From positions 2,232,001 to 2,296,000 of the forward strand of contig OZ345369.1 in NCBI GenBank assembly GCA_977006965.1: a stretch of 64,000 bases of DNA. Direction: 5' to 3'. The position numbers and the translations under genes were made by a program. This DNA comes from Phymatolithon calcareum (Eukaryota > Rhodophyta > Florideophyceae > Hapalidiales). Below are positions 53,691-63,110 of the stretch, in pieces (within the stretch, counting starts at the first letter, position 1; each line of letters opens with the position of its first letter). The notes beneath the pieces were generated by a model. It was not told where the DNA came from, did not search any database, and saw only the letters and a program-made list of their open reading frames with translations.

Positions 53691-55328
53691 GCACGAGCGT
53701 AAGGAGGGACACTTACACTATCAGGGAGAACATAACAACCAATTGGGATTGTTAGAGTAGTGTCTGTTAGTGCTCCCCCTCTTTGTACAGGGTGTGCATT
53801 TCTCGCCCCTGCTCTATTTAAGCGGCGATCCTAAATCGCACCTTAGACTGGAGCATCTCATCTCATCTTCTCATCGGAGAGAGATCACCCCTTTTCAAGA
53901 TAAACCCATTCCTTATCTTAACACTCCCAGTGATTACAGGCTCCATGATCGTTCGAATTGAAAGACCGTGGATGCAAGACCTGCGAAGGGCCCAATGCTA
54001 TATTAGAAGGGATAGGCATTCTCTCGGCACGTGTGATGCTTCTTACGGTCTACGGCGATGAACGCGAGGGGTCGGTGCTGAAGTGGCCACAAATTTTCGA
54101 TCATGCTTCTCGGCGTTAACTGATGTTATTACATCCTTCTCGTCCATGGTATTTCGACATGTGTCGTAAACTTCGTGTGCGCATCACCCCTTGAAAATTT
54201 CAGCAGTCCATGTGTCAGCGGAGGGTGCAGGCCTAGACTTGTCCTTTTTTTCTGGCAGAGGGTGAGTTCGAAGATCTCTTTTTCTCCGGAGAGACGTGCT
54301 TTTACGATGTTGGTGCAAGGACCAGTTAGGTCCTCATTTCCAACGTCTATCATATACCGCCGGAGATTGCCTCTATTTAGAATCTCCCAACGCCAACGCC
54401 GACACTCTCATCACACAAGTGGAAGACAGCTAAACAATAGTAGAGACCCCTTCCGTCTCCATGGGCACGCGTTTCATAATAAACGAACCCGCACAGACGC
54501 CTTTACTGTGCGGAGGGCTCTCCAGAGTGCTTTCGCGACACTCACTAACAACGCAGAACCAAATCGTTCGTTACATTGGTTTAATTCTTGCAGTTGGGCT
54601 TCAAGAGGTCCAGAAAAAGTATCTGTACGGAATGATGTGACACGGTCAATGGAGGCAGTTTTGTAGACGATAACAATTGTTATTCGCTGATGTTTACAAC
54701 AGTAGAGGTTGCAGAACGCCTTACGGGCCCGACCCTAGGATAACGTTTTCTAGTCATTACTGCGCTGATTCTAACGCCTACTCTGATGAATCCACAGGGT
54801 GCTCTTCGCAGTCGAGACAATACTCATCGCAGGTATTGCAAAAGGCTTTTACGAATGTACACCCATCTTGTGTCGCTGTTTGTCCGGCTTCACAAGGAAA
54901 CGTATCATGAACATCTGTGATATTGTCGCAGTGGTCGCACTTCTCAGGAGTTTCAGACACCTGTGTATCCGCGGAGCCGTCTGACATCTAGGGCTTTTCT
55001 GCTCACGAGAGTTGTTGGGCTCAACAACGGAATGATTTGGTGGAAATCCTTTTTGTCTTCAGGGGGGGACAGCTGGCTTGGTGCATACTGCCGTCACACA
55101 CTTCGCCTTATATAGCTAGATCATTGAAATTTTTACACGCGATTATGCGTCGTATCTTATGCGCAGATGGTCCAAAAAATATCTTCATCGCCTATAGAAG
55201 TCCACATTCTAATTACTGAGTGGCTGTGCGACGGCGTATGTCCATACAGGGGAGTGCGGGAAATAACAATAGCTGAGAAATAATATTACAATCGAAATTT
55301 CTTTTTAAATAATTTCGGATAGTATGTC
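53691..55328. other. Interval without recognised gene
   Basis: A Cys-rich frame of 69 codons (54987-54778, minus) contains CDHC, a Cys, then CNTCDEYCLDC. A zinc-binding protein fragment is possible. The plus strand between 53750 and 53940 has a TATTTAAG box and TG/CA-like ends, but no second LTR. Confidence 0.4.
54778..54987 (-). CDS. Small Cys-rich ORF
   Basis: 69 codons with ten Cys, including two CxxC pairs. No recognised family; may be a fragment of a zinc-finger gene or chance. Confidence 0.2.
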   Translation of the reverse strand: MSDGSADTQVSETPEKCDHCDNITDVHDTFPCEAGQTATQDGCTFVKAFCNTCDEYCLDCEEHPVDSSE

Positions 55329-55818
55329 CTTAAGGGCAGGGATTGTCTCGGACGGATGAAACCAGTCATCCGTCGCTCCGGAGGCTAATTCTAGCCCTTA
55401 CTGGATAATTTATTCGAAATATTTCGGATTACTGACCCGCAATCGGATTAGCTTTTCTAGAAGCAGATCACATCGTGGATTAGAATGGCTTAATCCGGTG
55501 CATAACCGATTGGATTGAACTCTACGTATCTTTCAACTGGATGCGCTCCGGATTCGAAACTTATTTTTGAACAGGATTGAAACCGGATTGAACACTTAAT
55601 AGTTTTCCTAAACTCGACCTTACAGCTCATTTTAGGATGATTCATGACACAAAATACTATTTTATAAAGCCATTTTCCCTAAAACATGGAATTAGCGCAC
55701 ATTTAGGCACAAAAATACTCTCATGAGAGTTTCTGTGTTGTTTGAGTCTTCGTACAGAGAAATTAGATCTGGATACCGGTGGTGTAAATTTTTAAAACTC
55801 AATTTTGATTCGGATCAC

Positions 55819-55844
55819 GGATCAGATTCTGCAGAATCTGATCC
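55819..55844. repeat. Perfect 26 bp palindrome
   Basis: GGATCAGATTCTG and its exact complement meet at CTGCAG with no spacer. Confidence 0.95.
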
Positions 55845-55846
55845 TT

Positions 55847-55882
55847 GATCCGCTCCACAACTCATGAGTTGTGGAGCGGATC
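55847..55882. repeat. Perfect 36 bp palindrome
   Basis: GATCCGCTCCACAACTCA and its exact complement meet at the centre with no spacer, only two bases after the 26 bp palindrome. Confidence 0.95.
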
Positions 55883-56053
55883 ACGGACGGATTGCGAATC
55901 AAATGCGAATGTTTGTTTCGTGATTTGGATAAATTCTGATAAAATTTTAGGAGATATGATTGGATAACGGATTCGGGAAAAGAGCCACTTGGCGGACTGG
56001 AGTCATCCACAATCCGTCCGAGACAAACGCTGCTTAAGGGCCTATGATACATC

Positions 56054-56310
56054 CCCATTTTTGAAGCGCTCTCACTGGCCGAAACAATGCTCATAAACTG
56101 GATGAAAATTTTAATTATGTCGTTTAAACCGACGGGACGGTATCCAGTTTCAAGAAAATGTGTAGAAACAAGTGAAATATTTTCAAAAATGAAGTCAGCA
56201 AAAGTTTTCAATATTTGGCAGAAAAATGCTTTCTGTGTTTCCCTCGACCAGTTTCAGCTTCTCGTCGGGGCGTAGGGTGAATTTTGCTATATTTTTTGTC
56301 TGTTCCTTTG
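56054..56310 (+). repeat. Dispersed repeat, copy 1 (matches 62464-62745)
   Basis: CTCACTGGCC, ACAATGCTCATAAA, AAAATTTTAATT, GTGTAGAAACA and GTGAAATATTTTCA occur in the same order in both copies, with scattered substitutions and a short insertion in copy 2. Confidence 0.75.
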
Positions 56311-56389
56311 CCGATTTAACAAACTTTTGGTCTCGCGGTGCGAACTTTTTTGCCATCTAGAGGTTCGATTTTACCAAAAATTTGCAGTA

Positions 56390-57000
56390 TTACTGTGTTA
56401 GTCTTCAACCATTCGAAACTTTTGACAGAGGCAATAAGAATTAAACAAGTCATTTTCTAGATAATTGTTCATCTTTGGAGGCGATTCTTTTTCAATCTCA
56501 GAATTACGAAAAGTGCTCTACACTCCTTATTTCATCACTTTTCTTTGATCTTTTTGGTTTTTGCGTAACCTACGTTCTTGGAGCTCTATAAAAGTTTTCA
56601 AAATGGAAAGAACGGATTAGGAAATGGTCTTAAACTGCGAGTTTAAGGAACTGTCTCGATTTTAGAAGGAACCCTCTGCAGAGAATTTCTAGAAAAAGTT
56701 AGCAAGTCTCTGCAGAGTTTTCCTTCGAAAATCGAGAGAGCTCCTTAAATGCGCAGATTAAGACCGCTTTCTGGTCTGTTCTTGGCATTTCGAAAGTTGT
56801 TCTAGAAATGCAAGAACGTAGGCTGTACAAAAATCAAACGGGATAAAATAAGGAGTGTAGCGAACTTTTGGTAGTTCTGATCTTCAGAACGAATCGTCTA
56901 CAAAGATGGACAACTATCTCGAAATCGACTCCTTGAATTTCTTAATGCCTTAGTCAAGAGTTTCAAATGGTTGTATGATAGTATACTACAGCTATATCAG
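56390..57000. repeat. Large fold-back inverted repeat
   Basis: Two arms of about 290 bp face each other around 56696. Matching pairs include CTCTGCAGAG at 56674-56683 and 56708-56717, CTACGTTCTTG (56569 region) with CAAGAACGTAG (56812 region), ACACTCCTTATTT with AAATAAGGAGTGT, and the outer ACCATT-TGAAAC/GTTTC pair near 56408 and 56972. Similarity is about 75-85 percent by eye. Non-coding; a MITE or fold-back element. Confidence 0.85.
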
Positions 57001-57429
57001 AGGATGAGGGAAATTTCGTGTTTCTGATTACAAAATTACACAATGGACTTTTGACAAAAAGAAACTATTTTCAATTTTTAGTTTCTGACATAATTTTTCG
57101 GCTGTCTGTGCCATCGACAGAGACCTGACATAGTAGTTGTTGCTGGCCTTGAACCTGTTTTCCCATCGAATCGAACAAGATTAGGGTACAAAATTAGATA
57201 GAAATAAGAACATAAAAAATGAATACTTTTGGTGGAACTCACAACTTTGATATGTGAAGTCAAAGCAACAACCGTACTTTACAAAGTGTTTTCTCATCTA
57301 CTCCTGCGATAATTGGATTGTTGTGCTCGCTTGCGTACGATTTGAGGAAAATAAGACTCTAGTGTCTATTGTACAGCATTTTTTCCTCAATTGAGGACAT
57401 CATATTTCACGATTCCAGAGCTAGTTTTT

Positions 57430-58740
57430 CTAGCATTAACAAAGAAAATTTACTCCCTTTCCGTAACGTCAAAAACATCAAGCTCATGGATCATCTCTAT
57501 GTGTCGGGCAAAGCAGTTCCTACCCGTGGAAGTACCACAAATGTAAATTAGAGCACCGTCAAGCCTTGTGCAGTACGAACAAAGGAGCCTCGTCTTCACA
57601 TATTTGCAAATATTGCATCTGTTCTGCAAAGTATAAGGAGTGAGAACCCCATCCACAGTCTTCCGCCTCATTTTGGTGGGCGTTAGATGCGTACCAACAC
57701 CGCTACCAGATACGAAAGTCCGCTCCGGGGCGCCAGAGCGACGTCGAGCTTAGTATGAGTCGTATGTATTGTCGATCAGCTGCGTCGCCATGTCTTCGTA
57801 AAACTTGCGCTGGGTCATTTTCTTATGTCCCTCGGGGAGAGCTCCGGAGTACAGCAACTAGCTATCAACGACGCACATCGCCAACAGAGCACTATTGACG
57901 CGAAATGACCAATCTTGCGTACGAATCTTCTTCTCACGGTTCAGGCTCTCCTGACGGACCGGTTGTGCGTGTCAATTTGTGCGAAAGCCGAATAGTATAT
58001 TTCACACACTTGGGGTTGGGGTATCGACAGCTCAACATCGGCAGGTCCATCGTCCAGTTGACGCCAGCGTATCCGAGAATACGTGTTTCTTTCCAGGGTT
58101 GTAGATGTTGTCCAAATAAAGTATCGGCGGTCTCGATCCATCCACATAACAGCCATCATTAGCGGGCCACCATTCCAGAACTTGCGCACCATGGAGACGC
58201 ATTCTCCGCTCTCGTAGAGCTCCGCTCTGGATAGATCGTGTCACCTTCAGGTGTGCGTACTGAGCGGAACCGGAGGGGAATATTACCTCCAATAGGGGAA
58301 ATAACCTGACGTTGGAACCAGTCGACCCCATGCGCGACAGCGTCAGCCGCGCGATCAGGGGTAGTAAGATCAACGGTGTCTTGTGACTCCTGGTGCCAAG
58401 GTCCCTGCAATGTATACTCCAGGGAGCCGGGAACCGTGCGATGAGGGCTTCTTCGATTTGCAGGAGGCGTTGACACAGGATGACGATCGTCTTGAATTGG
58501 ATTACGTGGAGAGGAACGCCCGATATCCTCAACAGATCTGTCCGGGTCTACACTGTAAGCACGATCAGATGTCAAACGAGCTCTTGCATCTTCTTTCCGA
58601 CGGCGACTTGGTTCGACTTCGTGTGCCGCTCAAACGTCTGGGACAACATTGCCTGGCTTAACGCTGTAAATCTTGACGGATTTTACCTTGCTTTAAGCTC
58701 CGGATGTTGGACTAAAATCCAATTTACCCGCAATTAAGTG
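57430..58740 (-). pseudogene. Second piggyBac-like transposase, decayed
   Basis: Read on the minus strand across frames: RLLQIEEALIARFPAP near 58450, then NGGPLMMAVMWMDRDRRYF and RIRWRQLDDGPADVELSIPQ (58192-57941) with PQVCEIYYSAFAQIDTHNR, the region that carries the third catalytic Asp context in DDE_Tnp_1_7 proteins. It ends with a zinc-ribbon-like tail: LTPYTLQNRCNICKY, CSYCTRLDG and CGTSTGRNCFARHIEMIH (57671-57450). Four or more frame changes. Its sequence is unlike the piggyBac at 42657-46334, so it is a different, older lineage. Confidence 0.7.
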
Positions 58741-59844
58741 CTTGAACGACCATTAATTTGTTCAACAAGAACTTCCAGCACGGTCCCATTTAGTTTTCTA
58801 GACTTTTCCAGAGAGCCATAAAGTCGGGAGCACTCTGCTAGACTTCTCACTGCCGTTGCTTTGGCGTGAACGGGAGCACCGACTTGTCGGAGAGGGACTT
58901 TTTCCGGTGCCATCAAGACCCTGATTTCTTCGGGTGGATAACTGAATTTAGCTCCCTGTGTTCGCAATATTCCTTATATAGGGGAAGTTGCGATCTCCGA
59001 GGACAGAAGAAAGGGCCTCCTTTCTGCTTGTTGCGCCAAAAAAGTGTTCTGCATAATTTTTGTTTACTTCAATGAGATTTCAAATGTTGCCTCAATTGAG
59101 GACATCCGTACAATAGACACGAGAGGAGGTGACCAAGGCTTGAGTTTGCCGGCATAAATAATCCAATCAAATTCCAAACACCAAGAAATGCGAGAAATTG
59201 GCGATACTCCAAACTTACGCTCAGATCTCGCACGCTGTGGAGAATAGGTCGGGAACAGCTTGAAAAAAACTCAGCCGTTAAGCATAGAATCGGGCTCTCC
59301 ATGGCTGCAATCTTACTTGTGCACGTTCTATGTAGAGGCAAAAACACAAAACTGTTAGGCTTTTCTAGTGTGTGCATGCGGTTTCATGTCCGGCTATATA
59401 ACGTGGCCCTTAAATGTATTTAATGAGTTATGATCAGAGGTCTTTAAAAATCTTCAGAGTTAAAGACGAAAAGTAAAATCGGAAAATACTCACGCTGAAG
59501 GAGAGCGCTAAATGACGTTTTTTGATATTTTTGTGAATATCAGCTGCCATATGTACGATTATTTCAACTAAGGAACAGAAATGTAGGTTTCATTCTCTGA
59601 ACACGGAATATGTGCAAGATCCATCCGAATGGGTTCAAATGATAAAAATATTTCACTTCTACTGATTTCTGCTTTTTGAAAGACCATTCCTATTGTGGAT
59701 ACAGTTTTTTTACATTTCTATGAAAGAGCTAAAGCTAATGCTAAAGTTGAATCAACAATTCTATTTAGTATCCACACGGATCTACAGTAACTGAAGATAA
59801 CAGTTATCTTTAGGAACTAAAAATAGGCTCCTCAATCAATTAAC
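58741..59844. other. Interval without recognised gene
   Basis: A minus frame at 58967-58734 may be the N-terminal part of the piggyBac-like gene. The rest is AT-rich without recognised content. Confidence 0.45.
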
Positions 59845-60355
59845 ATACGTTATTACCTGATTATTGGAGGTGCGGGACTCAGATATCCGGTCCGAGGGGG
59901 CCGAAGGACCCGCATGATTATCGCACGACGCGTAACCAGATTTGGTGGCAGTTGGAACTATAAAAGAAAAAAACCAACACTACACAAGGTGATTACATGC
60001 TTATGACACGGTTTATAACCTGATTTGGTGGAAGCAGCTGTTATAAGAGAAAACATGGTGTTTTGTAGAGGTGCACAGAAAACGACGGTCCAAGATTAAT
60101 ATACTATGTGTGTGTTTGGGAAAGAGATGGATGGATGAAGAGGAAGAGCCACCTGCGTTTGTGTAGCTGAAAACACAAAGCGTGTCAATCAAATAGCCAG
60201 AGGGAATAAACCAACAAAATGATCAGTTTCGAAATGAAAAGGAGAACTCTGAATATGCCGAAAGTGATTCGAAGCGTGTCCGCCTTATTCTATCTGATAG
60301 TAAGTGGTTTGCAGAGAGCGAAGAAGTGGTGAAAAAAGTAATACTTCGAGTCCTT
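59845..60355 (+). repeat. Dispersed repeat, copy 2 (matches 22830-23500)
   Basis: Same order as copy 1, including the two tandem modules (GATTTGGTGGCAG and GATTTGGTGGAAGC) and the 3' ATGAAGAGGAAGAGCC block. Ends just left of the pogo element. Confidence 0.7.
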
Positions 60356-60562
60356 CGAGCTCCATGGAATTCACGAGTACAGGAGGGAGGTCGCTATATA
60401 GTGCCGGGTTATATAGTGCTACCCTCTACTTAGTGCTACTTATTATGGGCTGGCACGATTATCATATCAAAGACACGTGTAGTTGCTTACAGAGAATTCC
60501 TGGCAGACATTCTTCTCTTCGTCTTCTCAGCTCTCCATCTCACCATCTCACCGCTGTCGACC

Positions 60563-60850
60563 GTGATGGGGCACCCAGGGCAGAAAAGAACGCGGCTGAC
60601 TCTTCAACAAATGCTTGAAGCACTTCGCATGCTGAACACAGGCTCTCCTGACTCAGCAGTTATCCACAAGTTCAGGGTCTCTCGGCGATTCGTCACGAAG
60701 CTGAAAAAAGATGGCCCTCAACTCATCCGCGCTGCTGAAGAGAATGATGCTTCATTCAAAGGCAAAACAGCGCGCCCCCTTTTGTATCCCGAGATTGATG
60801 AGAAAGTGATTCGATTTGTCGAGCTGGCGCGTCGTGGAAGCCATAGTCCT
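60563..60850 (+). pseudogene. HTH domain of a pogo-like transposase
   Basis: Opens MGHPGQKRTRLTLQQMLEAL, with helix-turn-helix wording (SPDSAVIHKFRVSRRFVTKL), then LLYPEIDEKVIRFVELARR, the start of the second DNA-binding unit. This would bind the terminal repeats. The frame leaves the family pattern at the deletion point near 60838. The start ATG is the second in frame context and follows a GACCGTG context. Confidence 0.8.
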
Positions 60851-61661
60851 TCCTTTGCCGCCCAATGTAACAGCTGTGCACCAAGCCATGGACATGGGAA
60901 TTATTGCGGCCTGGAAGAAAGCTTACCGACGCGAGATGCTGCGTGAAATCATCCGGGACATCGAAACTCGAGCCGAGCGGCCCAAACTGAACAAGAACCG
61001 TGCTGGTGGAATGAATGGTCTAGCAGAAGGATATGCGCCACACATGTTGGACGTCGCGAAACTGGTGCAGTCGTCTTGGGAGACCGTATTTCAAATGACG
61101 ATAGCTCGTTGCTGGGTCAAATCGGACTGTTTGCCGCTGGCAGCAAGCACTGATGTGAACGCTACGTATGGTAGAATGACTAATCTGTCCCGCTCGAAAG
61201 ATGTCAGCGACTTCATCGAGATGCTGCGTAAATTGAAAGTCAGTTTACCAGATGACGACACGCTCAGAGCTTAAATAGACGACGACGTCAGACACGAGGA
61301 TGTGGAGCGTTGGTTTGAGGTGGAGGATGATATAGACGTTCAAGAGGCTTTCGTTTCCGATGTTGCAGATGTATTTGAGGAGCCTGTAATTCAAAGCGCA
61401 CATGAACCTGACAAGGAGAGCGAAGACGAAGAAGTTTCAGCGGTAATCGCATCTCCCCCAGCTCTCGCTGATTTCCGCAGCATGTTGCGCCCTCTTCAAG
61501 AGTCTGCGTTTTTGTGCAACCTTCCCGACGCTAGTAGTCTTCTTCAACGAGCATTTCGAGTATTCATAGACGCTATTCGAAAGAAGAACAATTATAAGCA
61601 GAGACAGCTACTAGTCTCAGAGATGTTCAACAAGCGTCCTGAAGATGAAACACGCCAGTAA
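60838..61661 (+). pseudogene. DDE_1 transposase C-terminal end and acidic tail
   Basis: Picks up at VLPLPPNVTAVHQAMDMGII (DDE_1 final motif, where the last catalytic Asp normally stands), continues KKAYRREMLREIIRDI and a FQMTIARCWVKSDC block. A TAA at 61272-61274 interrupts the frame, which otherwise continues to 61661 with an acidic tail. Two upstream catalytic Asp segments are deleted, so the protein cannot be an active transposase. Confidence 0.85.
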
Positions 61662-61903
61662 ACTCGTTCTCCCCGTTCTCAGTGCAACATCGTTGGGGGT
61701 CACGGCAACCACGCTTTCAAAGCTTCTGTTAATTTCATTTAGTGCGGAACCTAGATAGTGCCCATTTTTTTGGTCTGGTTCGATGTAGCACTATATAGCG
61801 ACCCCCCCTGTATCTGATATTTTCATTTTCTGGTGTTCTGAGCCAATTCAGGAAAATACTTTTTTCCTAATTTATATGAAACTCGAAAAGTACCGGACTG
61901 AAA
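60921..61903 (+). repeat. Inverted repeat arm A
   Basis: Matches 63018-64000 in inverted orientation without any difference or indel detected by reading. The arm includes part of the pogo element, its right terminal repeat, the TA and 91 bp of flank. It may extend further left, but the window ends on the other side. Confidence 0.92.
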
Positions 61904-63017
61904 ATTCAGATTTTTTGCCTCATATTGAGAATATTCGGATTAATCTTGAGCAGATTGACGACTTTATAAAAAATAATTGAATGGAAACTCAGCGAACATG
62001 AGACTAATATTTCTTGAGCTAATTTTTTCGGAAAAATTTCGAACCAATTTTTTCTGTCAATGAGGAGTGTGGGAAAGTTTGTGGCTTTGCAGAATGATTC
62101 CGCATAGAATTTAGTCCGGATTTCGATTGAACGGAACGAATACGGAAACAGAATCTACACAAATTCCTTGATTCCGTTCGTTCGCAATCCGTCCGTTGCG
62201 ACTCCTGATGTGAACACCATTCTTAAACGGATTACCGCCATTTTTTGGTCTGAACTTGGGCCTCAAAAACGCGATTAGTTCGCTCTGCCGAAGCGGCAGA
62301 GGACAACTCAGGGGCGTTATAGCCATCGTAAATGTTCAAGAATTGTTCCAGGTTCGTCTATAGCGGAATCTTTCCATGAGCAAGTAATCTGCTTCTTCGA
62401 TATACTACCTTTTTTTCTGTATTTTGAGAAGTTTTTATAATATTATGGACTTACACTCCCATCCTGAAGCGGTCTCACTGGCCGGGACAATGCTCATAAA
62501 ATGTATGAAAATTTTAATTCTGGCGTTTACACCGATGGAACTGTATCTAGTTTCAAGAAGTGTGTAGAAACATGTGAAATATTTTCAATTATGAAGTCAG
62601 CAATAGTTTCCAAGACTCGGCTGTAATCAATCATTACAGAAAAATGCTTACTGCCTTTCTCTGGAACAGTTCCAGCCTCTTGTCGTAGACCAACTTGAAT
62701 TTACTATATTTTTCGCTTGTTCCTTTCGCGATTTAAAAAACCCTTTTCGTATCTCTGCGCGAACGGTTTTGCCACCAAGACCCTGTTTCAGAGAAAGTTT
62801 AGACTCTTTCTGGGGCTCTTTCGTGTAGTTATAACCATTTTTTCACTGTTTCCAGAGGAAAATTTCTTCAAAGTGTGGTACTGATTTTTCTGATGTAGGT
62901 ATTCGTTTCACAATCTCTTTCTATTCCTACTTTCGCGGTGAAACGCTTTGGCTAAAAACTTTCGTTCTGAAACTATTGCCTCTAATGCTAGTATAGCTTC
63001 GTGTAAGAAACCTGAAT
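61904..63017. other. Spacer of the large inverted repeat
   Basis: No gene. Contains the second copy of the dispersed repeat at 62464-62745 and CGGATT-type words near 62110-62240 like those in 55.4-55.9 kb. Confidence 0.6.
62464..62745 (+). repeat. Dispersed repeat, copy 2 (matches 56054-56310)
   Basis: Same block order as copy 1; carries an extra segment around 62611-62635. Confidence 0.75.
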
Positions 63018-63110
63018 TTGCAGTCCGGTACTTTTCGAGTTTCATATAAATTAGGAAAAAAGTATTTTCCTGAATTGGCTCAGAACACCAGAAAATGAAA
63101 ATATCAGATA

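Larger units (their letters stand above)
55334..56033. mobile_element. TTAA-bounded non-autonomous element with inverted ends
   Basis: TTAA at 55330-55333 and 56034-56037 bracket about 700 bp. Inner ends are inverted: left GCAGGGATTGTCTCGGACGG and the complement of the right GCAGCGTTTGTCTCGGACGG. No coding frame. The interior is full of CGGATT and GGATT words and contains two perfect palindromes. TTAA flanks would suit a piggyBac-class non-autonomous element, but left and right ends are offset by two bases. Confidence 0.5.
60380..61810 (+). mobile_element. pogo/Tigger-like transposon, copy A, internally deleted
   Basis: Starts CAGGAGGGAGGTCGCTATAT and ends with the complement of CAGGGGGGGTCGCTATATAG. 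TA dinucleotides flank both ends (60378-60379 and 61811-61812), as for pogo/Tc1-mariner elements. The 1431 bp interior encodes a pipsqueak/CENP-B-type helix-turn-helix and the C-terminal end of a DDE_1 transposase, with the catalytic middle missing. Confidence 0.92.

Noticed and set aside
53750-53940. Possible solo LTR with TG start, TATTTAAG and CA end
   Set aside because: No target duplication and no second copy in the window.
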